Shown in pieces: positions 26,508 through 35,100 of a stretch of 64,000 bases of DNA. The stretch is from Inquilinus limosus DSM 16000 (lineage in GTDB: Bacteria; Pseudomonadota; Alphaproteobacteria; DSM-16000; Inquilinaceae). The first letter of the stretch is position 1. Every line of letters starts with the position of its first letter. The translations under genes were made by a program, and so were the position numbers. Location: assembly GCF_000423185.1 (NCBI RefSeq), contig NZ_AUHM01000001.1, positions 186,001-250,000 on the forward strand, read 5' to 3'. The notes beneath the pieces are model-generated. The model was not told where the DNA came from. It made no database searches and saw only the letters and a list, made by a program, of their open reading frames with translations.

Positions 26508-26625
26508 GCAGCGAATGCCGGCCGGGACTCCATTGGTGAACGGCAAAAAGCCGAGAGGTTCGAATCCTCCCCCGCATCGCGGCCCGCCGTGGCGCGGGAG
26601 ACGTCCCGCCACCCCTTGTCGCTGC
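26508..26625 (+). ncRNA. Y-RNA-like unit 4 with tRNA-like domain
   Basis: The outer stem is GCAGCGA (26508-26514) with TCGCTGC (26619-26625). Loop strands are ATGCC and ACCCCTTG. The inner stem is 26520-26528 with 26603-26610, 8 bp with C26523 bulged. The domain has D-loop-like ATTGGTGA, hairpin CGGC-AAAAA-GCCG (26541-26553), a T-arm with loop TTCGAAT (26559-26565) and 4-5 bp stem, and acceptor-like CCCGC (26571-26575) with GCGGG (26594-26598) around a GC-rich loop. D-stem pairing is not convincing. Confidence 0.85.
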
Positions 26626-26632
26626 ACCCGAA

Positions 26633-26804
26633 CGCATGGCGAATGCCGATGGAACTCCATGGATTGTCACTCCCCTGGTCGCGGGTTCAAGTCCCGCCGG
26701 GGCATCGCCCTCACGGGAATGCTCCGTAGCTCAGTCGGTAGAGCAGGAGCCCGCCCGGGCCTCGGTCCGGTCGGGCAAAGTTTCATCCCCCTCGTCGCCA
26801 TGCG
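26633..26804 (+). ncRNA. Y-RNA-like unit 5 with permuted tRNA-like domain
   Basis: The outer stem is CGCATGGCGA (26633-26642) with TCGCCATGCG (26795-26804), 10 bp. The inner stem is GATGGAACT (26648-26656) with AGTTTCATC (26779-26787). The domain runs: hairpin GGA-TTGTCAC-TCC (26661-26673), T-arm GCGGG-TTCAAGT-CCCGC (26681-26697), acceptor CGGGGCA (26698-26704) with TGCTCCG (26720-26726, seven pairs), TA, D-arm GCTC-AGTCGGTA-GAGC (26729-26744), then a GC-rich hairpin at 26749-26776. It ends 27 bp before rtcB. Confidence 0.9.
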
Positions 26805-26831
26805 TCCTTCTGGACTCGAGGATCGAACATC

Positions 26832-28055
26832 ATGGACCGGACCTACGACCTTCTCACCGAGAGCTTCGCCCCGGCGCGCGAGACGCGCGCCAAGCCGGTC
26901 AAGATGTGGACCCGCGGCGTGCCGGTCGACGACGGCTCGCGCCAGCAGCTGCTGAACACGGCGACGCTGCCCTTCATCCACAAGCATGTCGCGGCGATGC
27001 CGGACGTGCATTACGGCAAGGGCGCGACCATCGGCTCGGTGATCCCGACCCGCGGGGCGATCATCCCGGCCGCGGTCGGCGTCGACATCGGCTGCGGCAT
27101 GTGCGCCGTGCGCACGACCCTGACCAGCCACCAGCTGCCGGACAGCCTGGCCGGGCTGCGCTCCGCGCTCGAGGCGGTGATCCCGGTCGGGACGGCCGAT
27201 CACGGGCAGGACGTGCCGCGTGCGGCGGAGAACGCCTGGTACTCGGGCTTCAAGCGCCGCTACGACGCGCTGCAGCAGAAGTACCCGGCGATCGCCACCC
27301 GGCATTCGCCGGCGCGGCAGATCGGCACGCTGGGCGGCGGCAACCACTTCATCGAGGTCTGCCTGGACCAGGACGACCGCGTGTGGGTGATGCTGCATTC
27401 CGGCTCGCGCGGGGTGGGCAACCGCATCGGCAGCTTCTTCATCGCCGCGGCGCGCCGCGAGATGGAGCGGCTGTTCGTCCACCTGCCGGATCGGGACCTG
27501 GCCTATCTGGCCGAGGGCTCGGAGCTGTTCGACGACTACATGGACGCGGTCGGCTGGGCGCAGGACTACGCCCGCGCCAACCGGGACGTGATGCTGAAGC
27601 AGGCGCTGGCGGCGATGGCCGCCGCCTTCACCGATTTCGGCGTCACCGACGAGGCGATCAACTGCCACCACAACTACGTGGAGCGGGAGCATCACTTCGG
27701 CGAGAACGTCTGGGTCACCCGCAAGGGCGCCGTGCGCGCCCGCGAAGGGGATCTCGGCATCATCCCGGGATCGATGGGGGCGCGGTCCTTCATCGTCCGC
27801 GGCAAGGGCAACCCCGACAGCTTCTGCTCCTGCTCCCACGGGGCCGGCCGGGTGATGTCGCGGACCGAGGCCAAGCGGCGGTTCACCGTCGCCGACCATG
27901 CCGCCGCCACCGCGGGGATCGAGTGCCGGAAGGACGAGGGCGTCATCGACGAGACGCCCAGGGCCTACAAGGACATCGACGCCGTGATGGCCGCCCAGGC
28001 GGATCTGGTGGAGGTGGTGCACACGCTGCGCCAGATCGTCTGCGTCAAGGGATAG
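26832..28055 (+). CDS. rtcB: RNA-splicing ligase RtcB
   Basis: A 407-residue ligase with metal and guanylate residues in MPDVHYGKGATIG, VDIGCGMCAV (D85, C88), GGGNHFIEV and LHSGSRGVGN. The His accepting GMP is H336 in CSHGAGR, very close to E. coli His337 in a protein of almost equal length. RtcB joins 2',3'-cyclic-phosphate or 3'-phosphate RNA ends to 5'-OH ends using GTP and Mn2+. GAGGA at 26818-26822 precedes the ATG by 9 nt. It immediately follows the Y-RNA-like array. Confidence 0.97.
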   Translation: MDRTYDLLTESFAPARETRAKPVKMWTRGVPVDDGSRQQLLNTATLPFIHKHVAAMPDVHYGKGATIGSVIPTRGAIIPAAVGVDIGCGMCAVRTTLTSHQLPDSLAGLRSALEAVIPVGTADHGQDVPRAAENAWYSGFKRRYDALQQKYPAIATRHSPARQIGTLGGGNHFIEVCLDQDDRVWVMLHSGSRGVGNRIGSFFIAAARREMERLFVHLPDRDLAYLAEGSELFDDYMDAVGWAQDYARANRDVMLKQALAAMAAAFTDFGVTDEAINCHHNYVEREHHFGENVWVTRKGAVRAREGDLGIIPGSMGARSFIVRGKGNPDSFCSCSHGAGRVMSRTEAKRRFTVADHAAATAGIECRKDEGVIDETPRAYKDIDAVMAAQADLVEVVHTLRQIVCVKG

Positions 28056-28066
28056 GGAACGCCACG

Positions 28067-28096
28067 GGCAGCGGTCCGGGCAGCCGGACCGCTGCC
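28067..28096 (+). other. Strong intercistronic hairpin between rtcB and rtcA
   Basis: GGCAGCGGTCCGG (28067-28079) and its exact complement (28084-28096) form a 13-bp stem with a GCAG loop. No T-run follows, so it is probably an mRNA-stability or processing element and not a terminator. An A-rich leader (ACAAGAAACGAAAGAAACG) follows before the rtcA start. Confidence 0.7.
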
Positions 28097-28138
28097 TGCC
28101 GCCGCTCGTGGTCCCAACAAGAAACGAAAGAAACGACC

Positions 28139-29179
28139 ATGATCACGATCGACGGATCCCTGGGCGAGGGCGGGGGGCAGATCCTGCGCTCGGCCCTGAC
28201 CCTGTCCCTGGCGACCGGGACCCCGTTCCGGATCGAGTGGATCCGGGCGGGCCGCGCCAAGCCGGGCCTGCTGCGCCAGCACCTCACGGCCGTGAGGGCG
28301 GCGGCCGCGATCGGCCGGGCCGCGGTGACGGGGGCCGAGCTGGGCTCGACCGCGCTCAGCTTCGCGCCGGGGCCGGTCGTGGCCGGCGACTACGACTTCG
28401 TCATCGGCTCGGCCGGGTCGACGCTGCTGGTGCTGCAGACCGTGCTGCTGCCGCTGGCCCTGGCGGGTGCCCCGTCGCGGCTGCGGCTGCAGGGCGGCAC
28501 CCATGCCATGGGCGCGCCGAGCTTCGACTTCGCCGACCGCGCCTTCCTGCCGCTGCTGCACCGCATGGGCTTTCACGCCCGGGCGGTGCTGCGCCGGCAC
28601 GGCTTCTACCCGGCGGGCGGCGGCGTGATCGAGGTCGAGGTGATGCCGCGCGGCAAGCCGGCGCCGCTGCTGCTGGAGCGGCGCGGCGCCCTGCTGTCGC
28701 GGCAGGTGGAGGCGGTGGTCACCCACCTGCCGCTGCACATCGCGGCGCGGGAGACGGCGGCCTTCGCCAAGACCCTGCGCTGGCGGGACGACACGGTCGT
28801 TCCCGGCCGCGCCGTCGCCGCGGACGGGCCGGGCAACTGCCTGACCGTGACGGTGGCGCATGAGCACGCGACCGAGGTCTTCACCGGCCATGGCCAGCCC
28901 GGCCTGCCGGCGGAGGACGTCGCGGCCGCGACGGCAAAGGCGGTGCGGCTGTTCCTCGCCAGCCGCGCCCCGGTCGGCCCGCACCTGGCGGACCAGCTGC
29001 TGCTGCCCATGGCGCTGGGCGCGGGCGGCCGCTTCGTCACGGTCGCGCCGACGCCGCACACCCTGACCAACATCGCGGTGATCGAGGCCTTCCTCGGCAC
29101 CCGGATCGCGGTGACCCGCCACACCGGACGCAGCGTGCTGGTCACGGTGGCGGGACGACAGAGCGAGGAGACGGCATGA
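28139..29179 (+). CDS. rtcA: RNA 3'-terminal phosphate cyclase RtcA
   Basis: A 346-residue cyclase beginning ITIDGSLGEGGGQILRSALTLS, the family hallmark, with TLLVLQTVLLPL, GGTHAMGAPSFDF, FYPAGGGVIEVEV and ADQLLLPMALGAGG. The His in TPHTLTNIAVIEAFL (about 307) aligns with the AMP-accepting His309 of E. coli RtcA. It converts RNA 3'-phosphates to 2',3'-cyclic phosphates, feeding RtcB. Its stop overlaps the ATG of the MoxR-type ATPase gene (ATGA at 29176-29179), showing the operon continues past the usual rtcBA end. Confidence 0.96.
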   Translation: MITIDGSLGEGGGQILRSALTLSLATGTPFRIEWIRAGRAKPGLLRQHLTAVRAAAAIGRAAVTGAELGSTALSFAPGPVVAGDYDFVIGSAGSTLLVLQTVLLPLALAGAPSRLRLQGGTHAMGAPSFDFADRAFLPLLHRMGFHARAVLRRHGFYPAGGGVIEVEVMPRGKPAPLLLERRGALLSRQVEAVVTHLPLHIAARETAAFAKTLRWRDDTVVPGRAVAADGPGNCLTVTVAHEHATEVFTGHGQPGLPAEDVAAATAKAVRLFLASRAPVGPHLADQLLLPMALGAGGRFVTVAPTPHTLTNIAVIEAFLGTRIAVTRHTGRSVLVTVAGRQSEETA

Positions 29180-30237
29180 ACGCCGCGCAGACCCTGACGC
29201 CGAAGACGCTGGCCCCGTTCTTGCTGAACGTGGCCGGCGTCCTGCCGGTCTTCATCTGGGGACCGCCGGGCATCGGCAAATCGGCCCTGGTCCAGGCCTT
29301 CGCCGACTCCGTCGGCCTGCCCTGCGTATCCCTGCTCGGCTCTCAGCTGGCGCCGGAGGACATCATCGGCGTGCCGCAGATCGTCGACGGCAAGTCGCGC
29401 TTCTGCCCGCCGACCATCATCGCGCGGGACGAACCCTACTGCCTGTTCCTGGACGAGCTGAACGCCTGCTCGCATGAGGTGCAGAAGGCGTTCTATTCGC
29501 TGATCCTGGACCGGCGCGTCGGCGAGTTCCGCCTGCCCGAAGGCACCATCGTGATCGGCGCCGGCAACCGGACCGAGGATGCGGCGATCACGCGGCCGCT
29601 GTCGTCCGCCTTGATCAACCGCCTGGTCCATGTCCAGCTGCGCGCCTCGGCCCGCGACTGGCTGGACTGGGCCGGCGGCGCCGGAGTGCACGAGCTGGTC
29701 GTCTCCTATATCGAGCAGCGGTCGGACCACCTCTGGTCCAAGCCGCCGAAACATGAGGAGCCGTTCTCGACCCCGCGGGCCTGGGACATGCTGTCCCGCG
29801 CCCTGCACGCCTATGGCCCGGGCGTCACGCCGGAGGAGATCAAGGTGCTGGCCAGCGGCCTGCTGACCCCGGCGCATGCCCAGCAGTTCGCGGCCTTCGC
29901 CAAGCTGCGCGAGCGCGCACACGACCTGTCGGCGATCCTGAAGGGCGACCGCGGCTGGCCGGAGAAGCCGGAGGAGCGGGACATCCTGTACTTCCTGGTG
30001 CAGCAGCTGCGCGACCGGCTGATCAAGGAGCTGCCGGACGACGAAAGTGCCGCGGGGCGCGAGGTCCGGCACCTAGCCAACCGGTCGAAGGAGCTGATCG
30101 TGACCCTGGCGCGGATCTCCACCGAGCTGGCGCAGCTGGTGGTGACCGAGACCGAGAGCGGCGCCGCCCTGCCCGCCTGGTACACGATCGAGCTGGCGCG
30201 CGCCCTGCCGCGGCTGGCGGCGCTGCGGGCGAGCTGA
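29176..30237 (+). CDS. MoxR-type AAA+ ATPase linked to RNA repair
   Basis: A 353-residue AAA+ protein with Walker A GPPGIGKS (about 29-36), Walker B CLFLDELNA, sensor-1 VIGAGNR and arginine finger region PLSSALINRLVHV. MoxR ATPases typically act as chaperones with a VWA partner, and exactly such a gene follows with a 1-bp stop/start overlap. Because the gene is translationally coupled to rtcA, it should be induced with RtcR. A role in remodelling RNA-protein complexes, or the TROVE/VWA protein, is an inference. Confidence 0.85.
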   Translation: MNAAQTLTPKTLAPFLLNVAGVLPVFIWGPPGIGKSALVQAFADSVGLPCVSLLGSQLAPEDIIGVPQIVDGKSRFCPPTIIARDEPYCLFLDELNACSHEVQKAFYSLILDRRVGEFRLPEGTIVIGAGNRTEDAAITRPLSSALINRLVHVQLRASARDWLDWAGGAGVHELVVSYIEQRSDHLWSKPPKHEEPFSTPRAWDMLSRALHAYGPGVTPEEIKVLASGLLTPAHAQQFAAFAKLRERAHDLSAILKGDRGWPEKPEERDILYFLVQQLRDRLIKELPDDESAAGREVRHLANRSKELIVTLARISTELAQLVVTETESGAALPAWYTIELARALPRLAALRAS

Positions 30238-32102
30238 TGGCCAGGACACGGGAGCCGCCGAAGGAGAACCTGCGCGCCATCGCGGCCGCCTGCGGCCTGC
30301 TGCGCGGCCATGCGCTGTTCGGCGGGCTGGTCGGGCCGGGCTGGCGGCCGGCGCGGCCGTCCCGGCCGTTTCCGTCCGACGGTTTCGCCCGGCTGACCCT
30401 GTCGCGCCACCGCCACGACGGCAAGCCGGTGATCGCGATCGAGACCAATATCTGGCGGCGCGCCGACCCGGCCGAATGGGCCCATGTCCTGGCCCAGGCG
30501 CTGCTGCACGAGCACATGAACCATGTCGACCCGGCGCGGACCGACGACGACGCCTGGCGGATCGCCTGCGGGCTGGTCGCCGCCGAGTTCCTGCGCCCGC
30601 TGGGCATCGGCCGCCGCCCCGAAGCCCTGCCCTACCCGCTGCAGCCGCCGCCGGGCCGCGACGTGGCCGAGCTGGCGCGATGGCTGGCCGAGGACGCCGC
30701 CGCCATGGCGGCCCAGCCTCGGTTCGGCATCGCCGGCAAGGGGGAGCCGGCGTGGATCATCGCCGCCGACGCCCCGCCGCTGACGCCGGCGTTCCGGCGG
30801 GACCAGGAGGAAAAGCTGGCCGCCGCCATCCGCCACAGCGTCGCCCAGGCGATCGAGACGGCCGGCACCGCCGCGCGTGGCCCGGCCGGACCGAAGCGCA
30901 ACCCCAATTCCCAAGCCGAGCGCGCCCGGGCCTGGTTCGTCGCCAGCTATCCCCTGCTGGCGGCACTGGCGGCGACCTTCGAGATCATCGAGGACGAGGC
31001 GCTGTGTCGGCAGCTGGACATCGCCGTCGCCGCCGTCGACACCGAGCTGCGGCGGATCTACCTGAACCCGAAGCTGCCCTGGACCTATGACGGGCTGAAA
31101 TTCGTCATCGCCCATGAGTTGCTGCACGTCGGGCTGCGGCACGAGCCGCGCCGCCAGGGCCGCGATCCCTATCTCTGGAACGTCGCCTGCGACTACGTGA
31201 TCAATGGCTGGCTGGTCGAGATGGGGGTCGGTGAGGTTCCCTTCGACACCCTGCTGCTGGATCCCGAGCTGGGCTTCGAGCGCGAGTCGGCGGAGGCGAT
31301 CTACGACCGGATCACCCGCGACCTGCGCCTGATCCGGCGGCTGAACAAGGCCCGCACTCTGCGCGGCCAGGGCAAGGTCGACATGCTGGGCGACCGGCCG
31401 CCCGCCTGGTGGACCGGACCGGGCATCGATCTCGACAGCTTCTACCGGCGGGCCCTGGCCGAAGGGCTGGACCTGCATCTGGCGAGGGGCGGCCGCGGCC
31501 TGCTGCCGGGCGAGCTGGTCGAGGAGATCCGGGCGATCCAGCATCCGCCGATCCCCTGGGACGTCCGGCTGGGCCAGTGGCTCGACGCCTTCTTCCCGCC
31601 GCCGGACAGCCGGCGCAGCTTCGCCCGGGCTAGCCGGCGGCAGGCCGCGACGCCGGACATCCCCCGCCCGGCCTGGCTGCGCCCCGAGGAGCGGCTGGCC
31701 GCCCGCACCTTCGGCGCGGTGCTGGACACTTCGGGCTCGATGCCGCCTCGCCTCCTGGCCCGGGCACTGGGGGCCATCGCCAGCTATGCCATGAGCCGCG
31801 AGGTGCCGCTGGTGCGCGTCGTGCAATGCGACGCCGGCATCCACGACATGGGTTATGTGCCGCCGGAGACACTGCTGCAGCAGGTCGAGATCCGCGGCCG
31901 TGGTGGGACCGTGCTGCAGCCGGCGATCGCACGGCTGGAGAGCGATGACGGCTTTCCGCGCGACGCGCCGATCCTGGTCATCACCGACGGGGCCTGCGAC
32001 GTGCTGTCGATCCGCCGTGACCATGCCTTCCTGATGCCCGAAGGCTCCCGCCTGCCCTTCCGCACCGCCGCGCCGCAGTTCCATTTCGAGCGGCCGGAGT
32101 GA
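30237..32102 (+). CDS. VWA-like/metallopeptidase-like protein (DUF2201-type), RNA-repair operon
   Basis: A 621-residue protein. The central domain has a zincin motif, IAHELLHVGLRHE (H293, E294, H297), followed by DPYLWNVACDYVIN. The C-terminal domain has a VWA MIDAS, VLDTSGSMPP (D497), and ITDGACD. The N-terminal 130 residues look like a decayed copy of the peptidase domain: AQALLHEHMNHVDP followed by DDAWRIACGLV aligns with the central motif but has QA in place of HE. It is probably the partner of the MoxR ATPase. Whether it cleaves protein is unknown. Confidence 0.78.
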   Translation: MARTREPPKENLRAIAAACGLLRGHALFGGLVGPGWRPARPSRPFPSDGFARLTLSRHRHDGKPVIAIETNIWRRADPAEWAHVLAQALLHEHMNHVDPARTDDDAWRIACGLVAAEFLRPLGIGRRPEALPYPLQPPPGRDVAELARWLAEDAAAMAAQPRFGIAGKGEPAWIIAADAPPLTPAFRRDQEEKLAAAIRHSVAQAIETAGTAARGPAGPKRNPNSQAERARAWFVASYPLLAALAATFEIIEDEALCRQLDIAVAAVDTELRRIYLNPKLPWTYDGLKFVIAHELLHVGLRHEPRRQGRDPYLWNVACDYVINGWLVEMGVGEVPFDTLLLDPELGFERESAEAIYDRITRDLRLIRRLNKARTLRGQGKVDMLGDRPPAWWTGPGIDLDSFYRRALAEGLDLHLARGGRGLLPGELVEEIRAIQHPPIPWDVRLGQWLDAFFPPPDSRRSFARASRRQAATPDIPRPAWLRPEERLAARTFGAVLDTSGSMPPRLLARALGAIASYAMSREVPLVRVVQCDAGIHDMGYVPPETLLQQVEIRGRGGTVLQPAIARLESDDGFPRDAPILVITDGACDVLSIRRDHAFLMPEGSRLPFRTAAPQFHFERPE

Positions 32103-32157
32103 GCCGGCCGGCCGCCGCGGCGGCATCTGACTGCGGTGGCCGCGGCGTTCGCTTCCC

Positions 32158-35100
32158 TCACTCGGCGCCGGCCGGAGCAGGCATCGCCTCCCGGTGTCCG
32201 TGATCGAGGCCGCCTCCCGCTTCCGGCGAGACGGCAGCCGCCGGCTTCACGCGGAACCATGTGGCGTAGAGCGCCGGCAGGAAGAGCAGGATGAGCACGG
32301 TGCCGATGGCCGTTCCGCCGATCAGCGTGTAGGCCATGGACCCCCAGAACACCGAATGGGTGAGCGGGACGAAGGCCAGCACGGCGGCGAGCGCTGTCAG
32401 GATGACGGGCCGGGCGCGCTGCACGGTCGCCTCGACCACGGCGTGGTAGTCGTCGAGCCCGGCATCCCTGTTCTCCTTGATCTGCCCGATCAGGATCAGC
32501 GTGTTGCGCATCAGGATGCCGGCAAGGCCGATCAGCCCCAGAATGGCGTTGAAGCCGAAGGGCTGGTTGAAGGCGAGCAGGATCGGCACGGCGCCGACGA
32601 GGCCGAGCGGGGCGGTCAGCATCACCATGGCAGTCGCCGAGAAGGAGCGGACCTGCAGCATGATGAAGACCAGCATCAGGGCGATCATGATCGGGAACAC
32701 GGCGGCGAGCGCGGCATTCGCCTTGCCCGCCTCCTCGATCGAGCCGCCCATCTCGATGCGGTAGCCGTCCGGCAGCGAAGCGATCAGCGGCTGCAGGGCC
32801 TGCAGGACGCGCATCGAGACTTCGGGCGGCTGGGCGGCCTCGCCGATGTCGGAGCGGACGGCGATGGTGGGGGTGCGGTCGCGCCGCTTCATGATCGGCT
32901 CTTCCATGCGCACCTCGGCATGGCCGATCTGGTCGAGCGGGATCAGGCGCCCGTCGCGGCTGGTGAGCGAGAAGTCGGTGAGGCGGGCGGGATCGAGCCG
33001 CTCTCCGCCGGCGCTGCGGGCCACCACGTCGACGGTGCGGATGTCCTCGCGAACCTGCGTGACCGCGACGCCGGTGAGCAGGAACTGCAGCTGCTGCGCC
33101 GCTTCCGCCGGCGACAGGCCGATGAGGCGCAGCCGGTCCTGGTCGAGGACATAGCGCAGGGTCGGCGCGCGATGGCCCCAGTCGCGATTGGCCTGCTGCA
33201 CGTCGGGGACGCCCCGCATGATGGCGAGGGCCTGCTCGGAGATCCGGCGCAGCTCGTCGGCATCCGGCCCCATGATCCGGAACTCGACCGGGAACGGCGT
33301 ATAGGGGCCGAACACCAGCTGGGTGATGCGCAGATAGGCTTCGGGCGCGAGTCCTTCGGCCACGGCCGTGCGCAGCCGGCGCTTCAGGGCTTCGCGAGCC
33401 TCCGCGTCGGGTGTCAGGATGACGATCTTGGCGAAGGCGGGGTCGGGCAATTCCGGGGACATGGCCAGGAAGAAGCGCGGCGCACCCTGGCCGACATAGC
33501 TCGTGACGATCTGCGCCTCCGGCTGGTCCGCCAGCCAGCGCTCGACCGTCTCGACCGTCCTCTCCGTCGCCTCGATGCTCGTGCCCTCCGGCATGCGCAC
33601 CTCGACCAGCACCTCGGGACGGTCGGAGGTCGGGAAGAACTGCTGCTTCACCGCGCCCATGCCGATGACGGAGAGCGCGAAGACCACGCCCACCGCGCCG
33701 CAGGTGAGGAACTTGTGGCGCACGGCGAAGGCGATGACCCGGCGCAGGCGACGGTAGTTCGGCGTATCGTAGATGGCGTGGTGCCCGCCTTCGACTGGCT
33801 TGATCTCGGGCAGCAGCTTCACGCCGAGATAGGGCGTGAAGGCGACGGCCACGACCCAGGAGGCGATCAGGGCGAAGCCCACGATCCAGAAGATGTTGCC
33901 GGTATATTCGCCGGCGGTCGAGCGCGCGAAGCCGACCGGCATGAGCCCGACCACCGTCACCAGCGTTCCCGACAGCATCGGCGCCGCCGTGTGGCTCCAG
34001 GCATAGGCTGCCGCCGCCATCCGGCCCATGCCCTCTTCCATCTTCACCACCATCACCTCGATGGCGATGATGGCGTCGTCGACCAGCAGCCCGAGCGCTA
34101 GGATCAGGGCGCCGAGCGTGATGCGGTCGAAGAACCGGCCGGTCTCCAGCATGATCAGGAAGACGACCGCGAGGGTGAGGGGAACCGCGGCCGCGACCAC
34201 GATGCCGACCCGCCAGCCGAGGCTGAGCAGGCTGACCAGCAGCACGACCCCGAGCGCCATGAAGAACTTCAGCATGAACTCGTCGACGGCCTCCGTGATG
34301 TTCACGGCCTGGTCGGTGACCTTGGTCAGGCTGAGTCCGAGCGGCAGGGCGCCGGCGATCTTCGCCGTCTCCGCCTCCAGCGCACGGCCGAGGTCGAGGC
34401 CGTTCCAGCCGTCCTGCATCACCACGGACAGCATCAAGGCCGGCTCGCCCTGATGGCGGATGATGAAGGTCGCCGGGTCCTCGTATCCGCGCCGGACATC
34501 GGCGATGTCGGAGAGCTTGAGCGTGCGGCCGCCGGCGGCGATCGGCGTGTCGGCGATCTTCTGAAGGTCGTCATAGGCGCCGTCGAGACGGATGAAGACC
34601 TGCGGCCCCTCGGTGTCGATCGAACCTGCCGGCGTCACCGCGTTCTGCCGCTGGAGCGCGGCGAAGATGTCCTGCGCCGAGACGCCGAGCGTGACCAGCT
34701 TGGCATAGGAAAACTCGACGAAGATCCGTTCCGGCCGCTCGCCGAGAATGTTGATCTTCTTGACGCCGGGCACATGGAGGAGCTGCTGGCGGATCGCCTC
34801 GGCCTGCCGGACCAGCGCGCGCATCGGCATGCCTTTGGCCTTCAGCGCGTACAGCGCGAAGCTGACGTCCGAATACTCGTCGTTGACGAACGGGCCCATG
34901 GCCCCGGCGGGCAGGTTCCGGGCTTCGTCGCCCAGCTTCTTGCGGGCCTGGTAGAACTGCTCCTGCACCTCGGCCGGCGGGGTGCTGTCCTTCAGGGTGA
35001 GCGTCATGAAGGCGAGACCGGGCCGCGTCATGGTCTCGACCCGGTCGTACCATTGCAGCTCCTGGAGACGCTTCTCGAGCGGCTCGGCGACGAGGTCCTG

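Larger units (their letters stand above)
25981..26804 (+). ncRNA. Tandem array of six Y-RNA-like units with tRNA-like domains
   Basis: The gap between rsr and rtcB (25939-26831) has no supported ORF but folds as six consecutive units, listed separately below. All share one plan: outer stem, asymmetric internal loop (AUGCC or close variant on the left, ACCCCUCG or variant on the right), inner stem of 8-9 bp, then an enclosed domain. The outer-stem sequences differ between units but both strands change together. The left strand and loop carry GNCGAAUG or a one-base variant, matching my recollection of the motif in Rsr-bound Y RNAs. After the inner stem, CTCCATGG or a variant recurs in five units. 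The array is presumably cut out of the rsr-rtcBA transcript, because no separate promoter or terminator is visible. Confidence 0.9.

Noticed and set aside
26246-26760. Ordinary tRNA genes or a tRNA cluster between rsr and rtcB
   Set aside because: T-loops and D-arms are present, but no stretch gives a complete tRNA in normal order. Acceptor strands pair only in permuted order and the pieces are enclosed by the Y-RNA-like stems.
25981-26804. CRISPR array
   Set aside because: The repeats are 111-172 nt units with paired arms and structured interiors, not short identical repeats with unique spacers, and no cas genes are present.
25992-26955. Short ORFs across the array (for example 25992-26300, 26146-26442, 26316-26729)
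   Set aside because: They have no ribosome binding site, no recognisable protein motif, and their sequence is fully explained by the paired RNA units.
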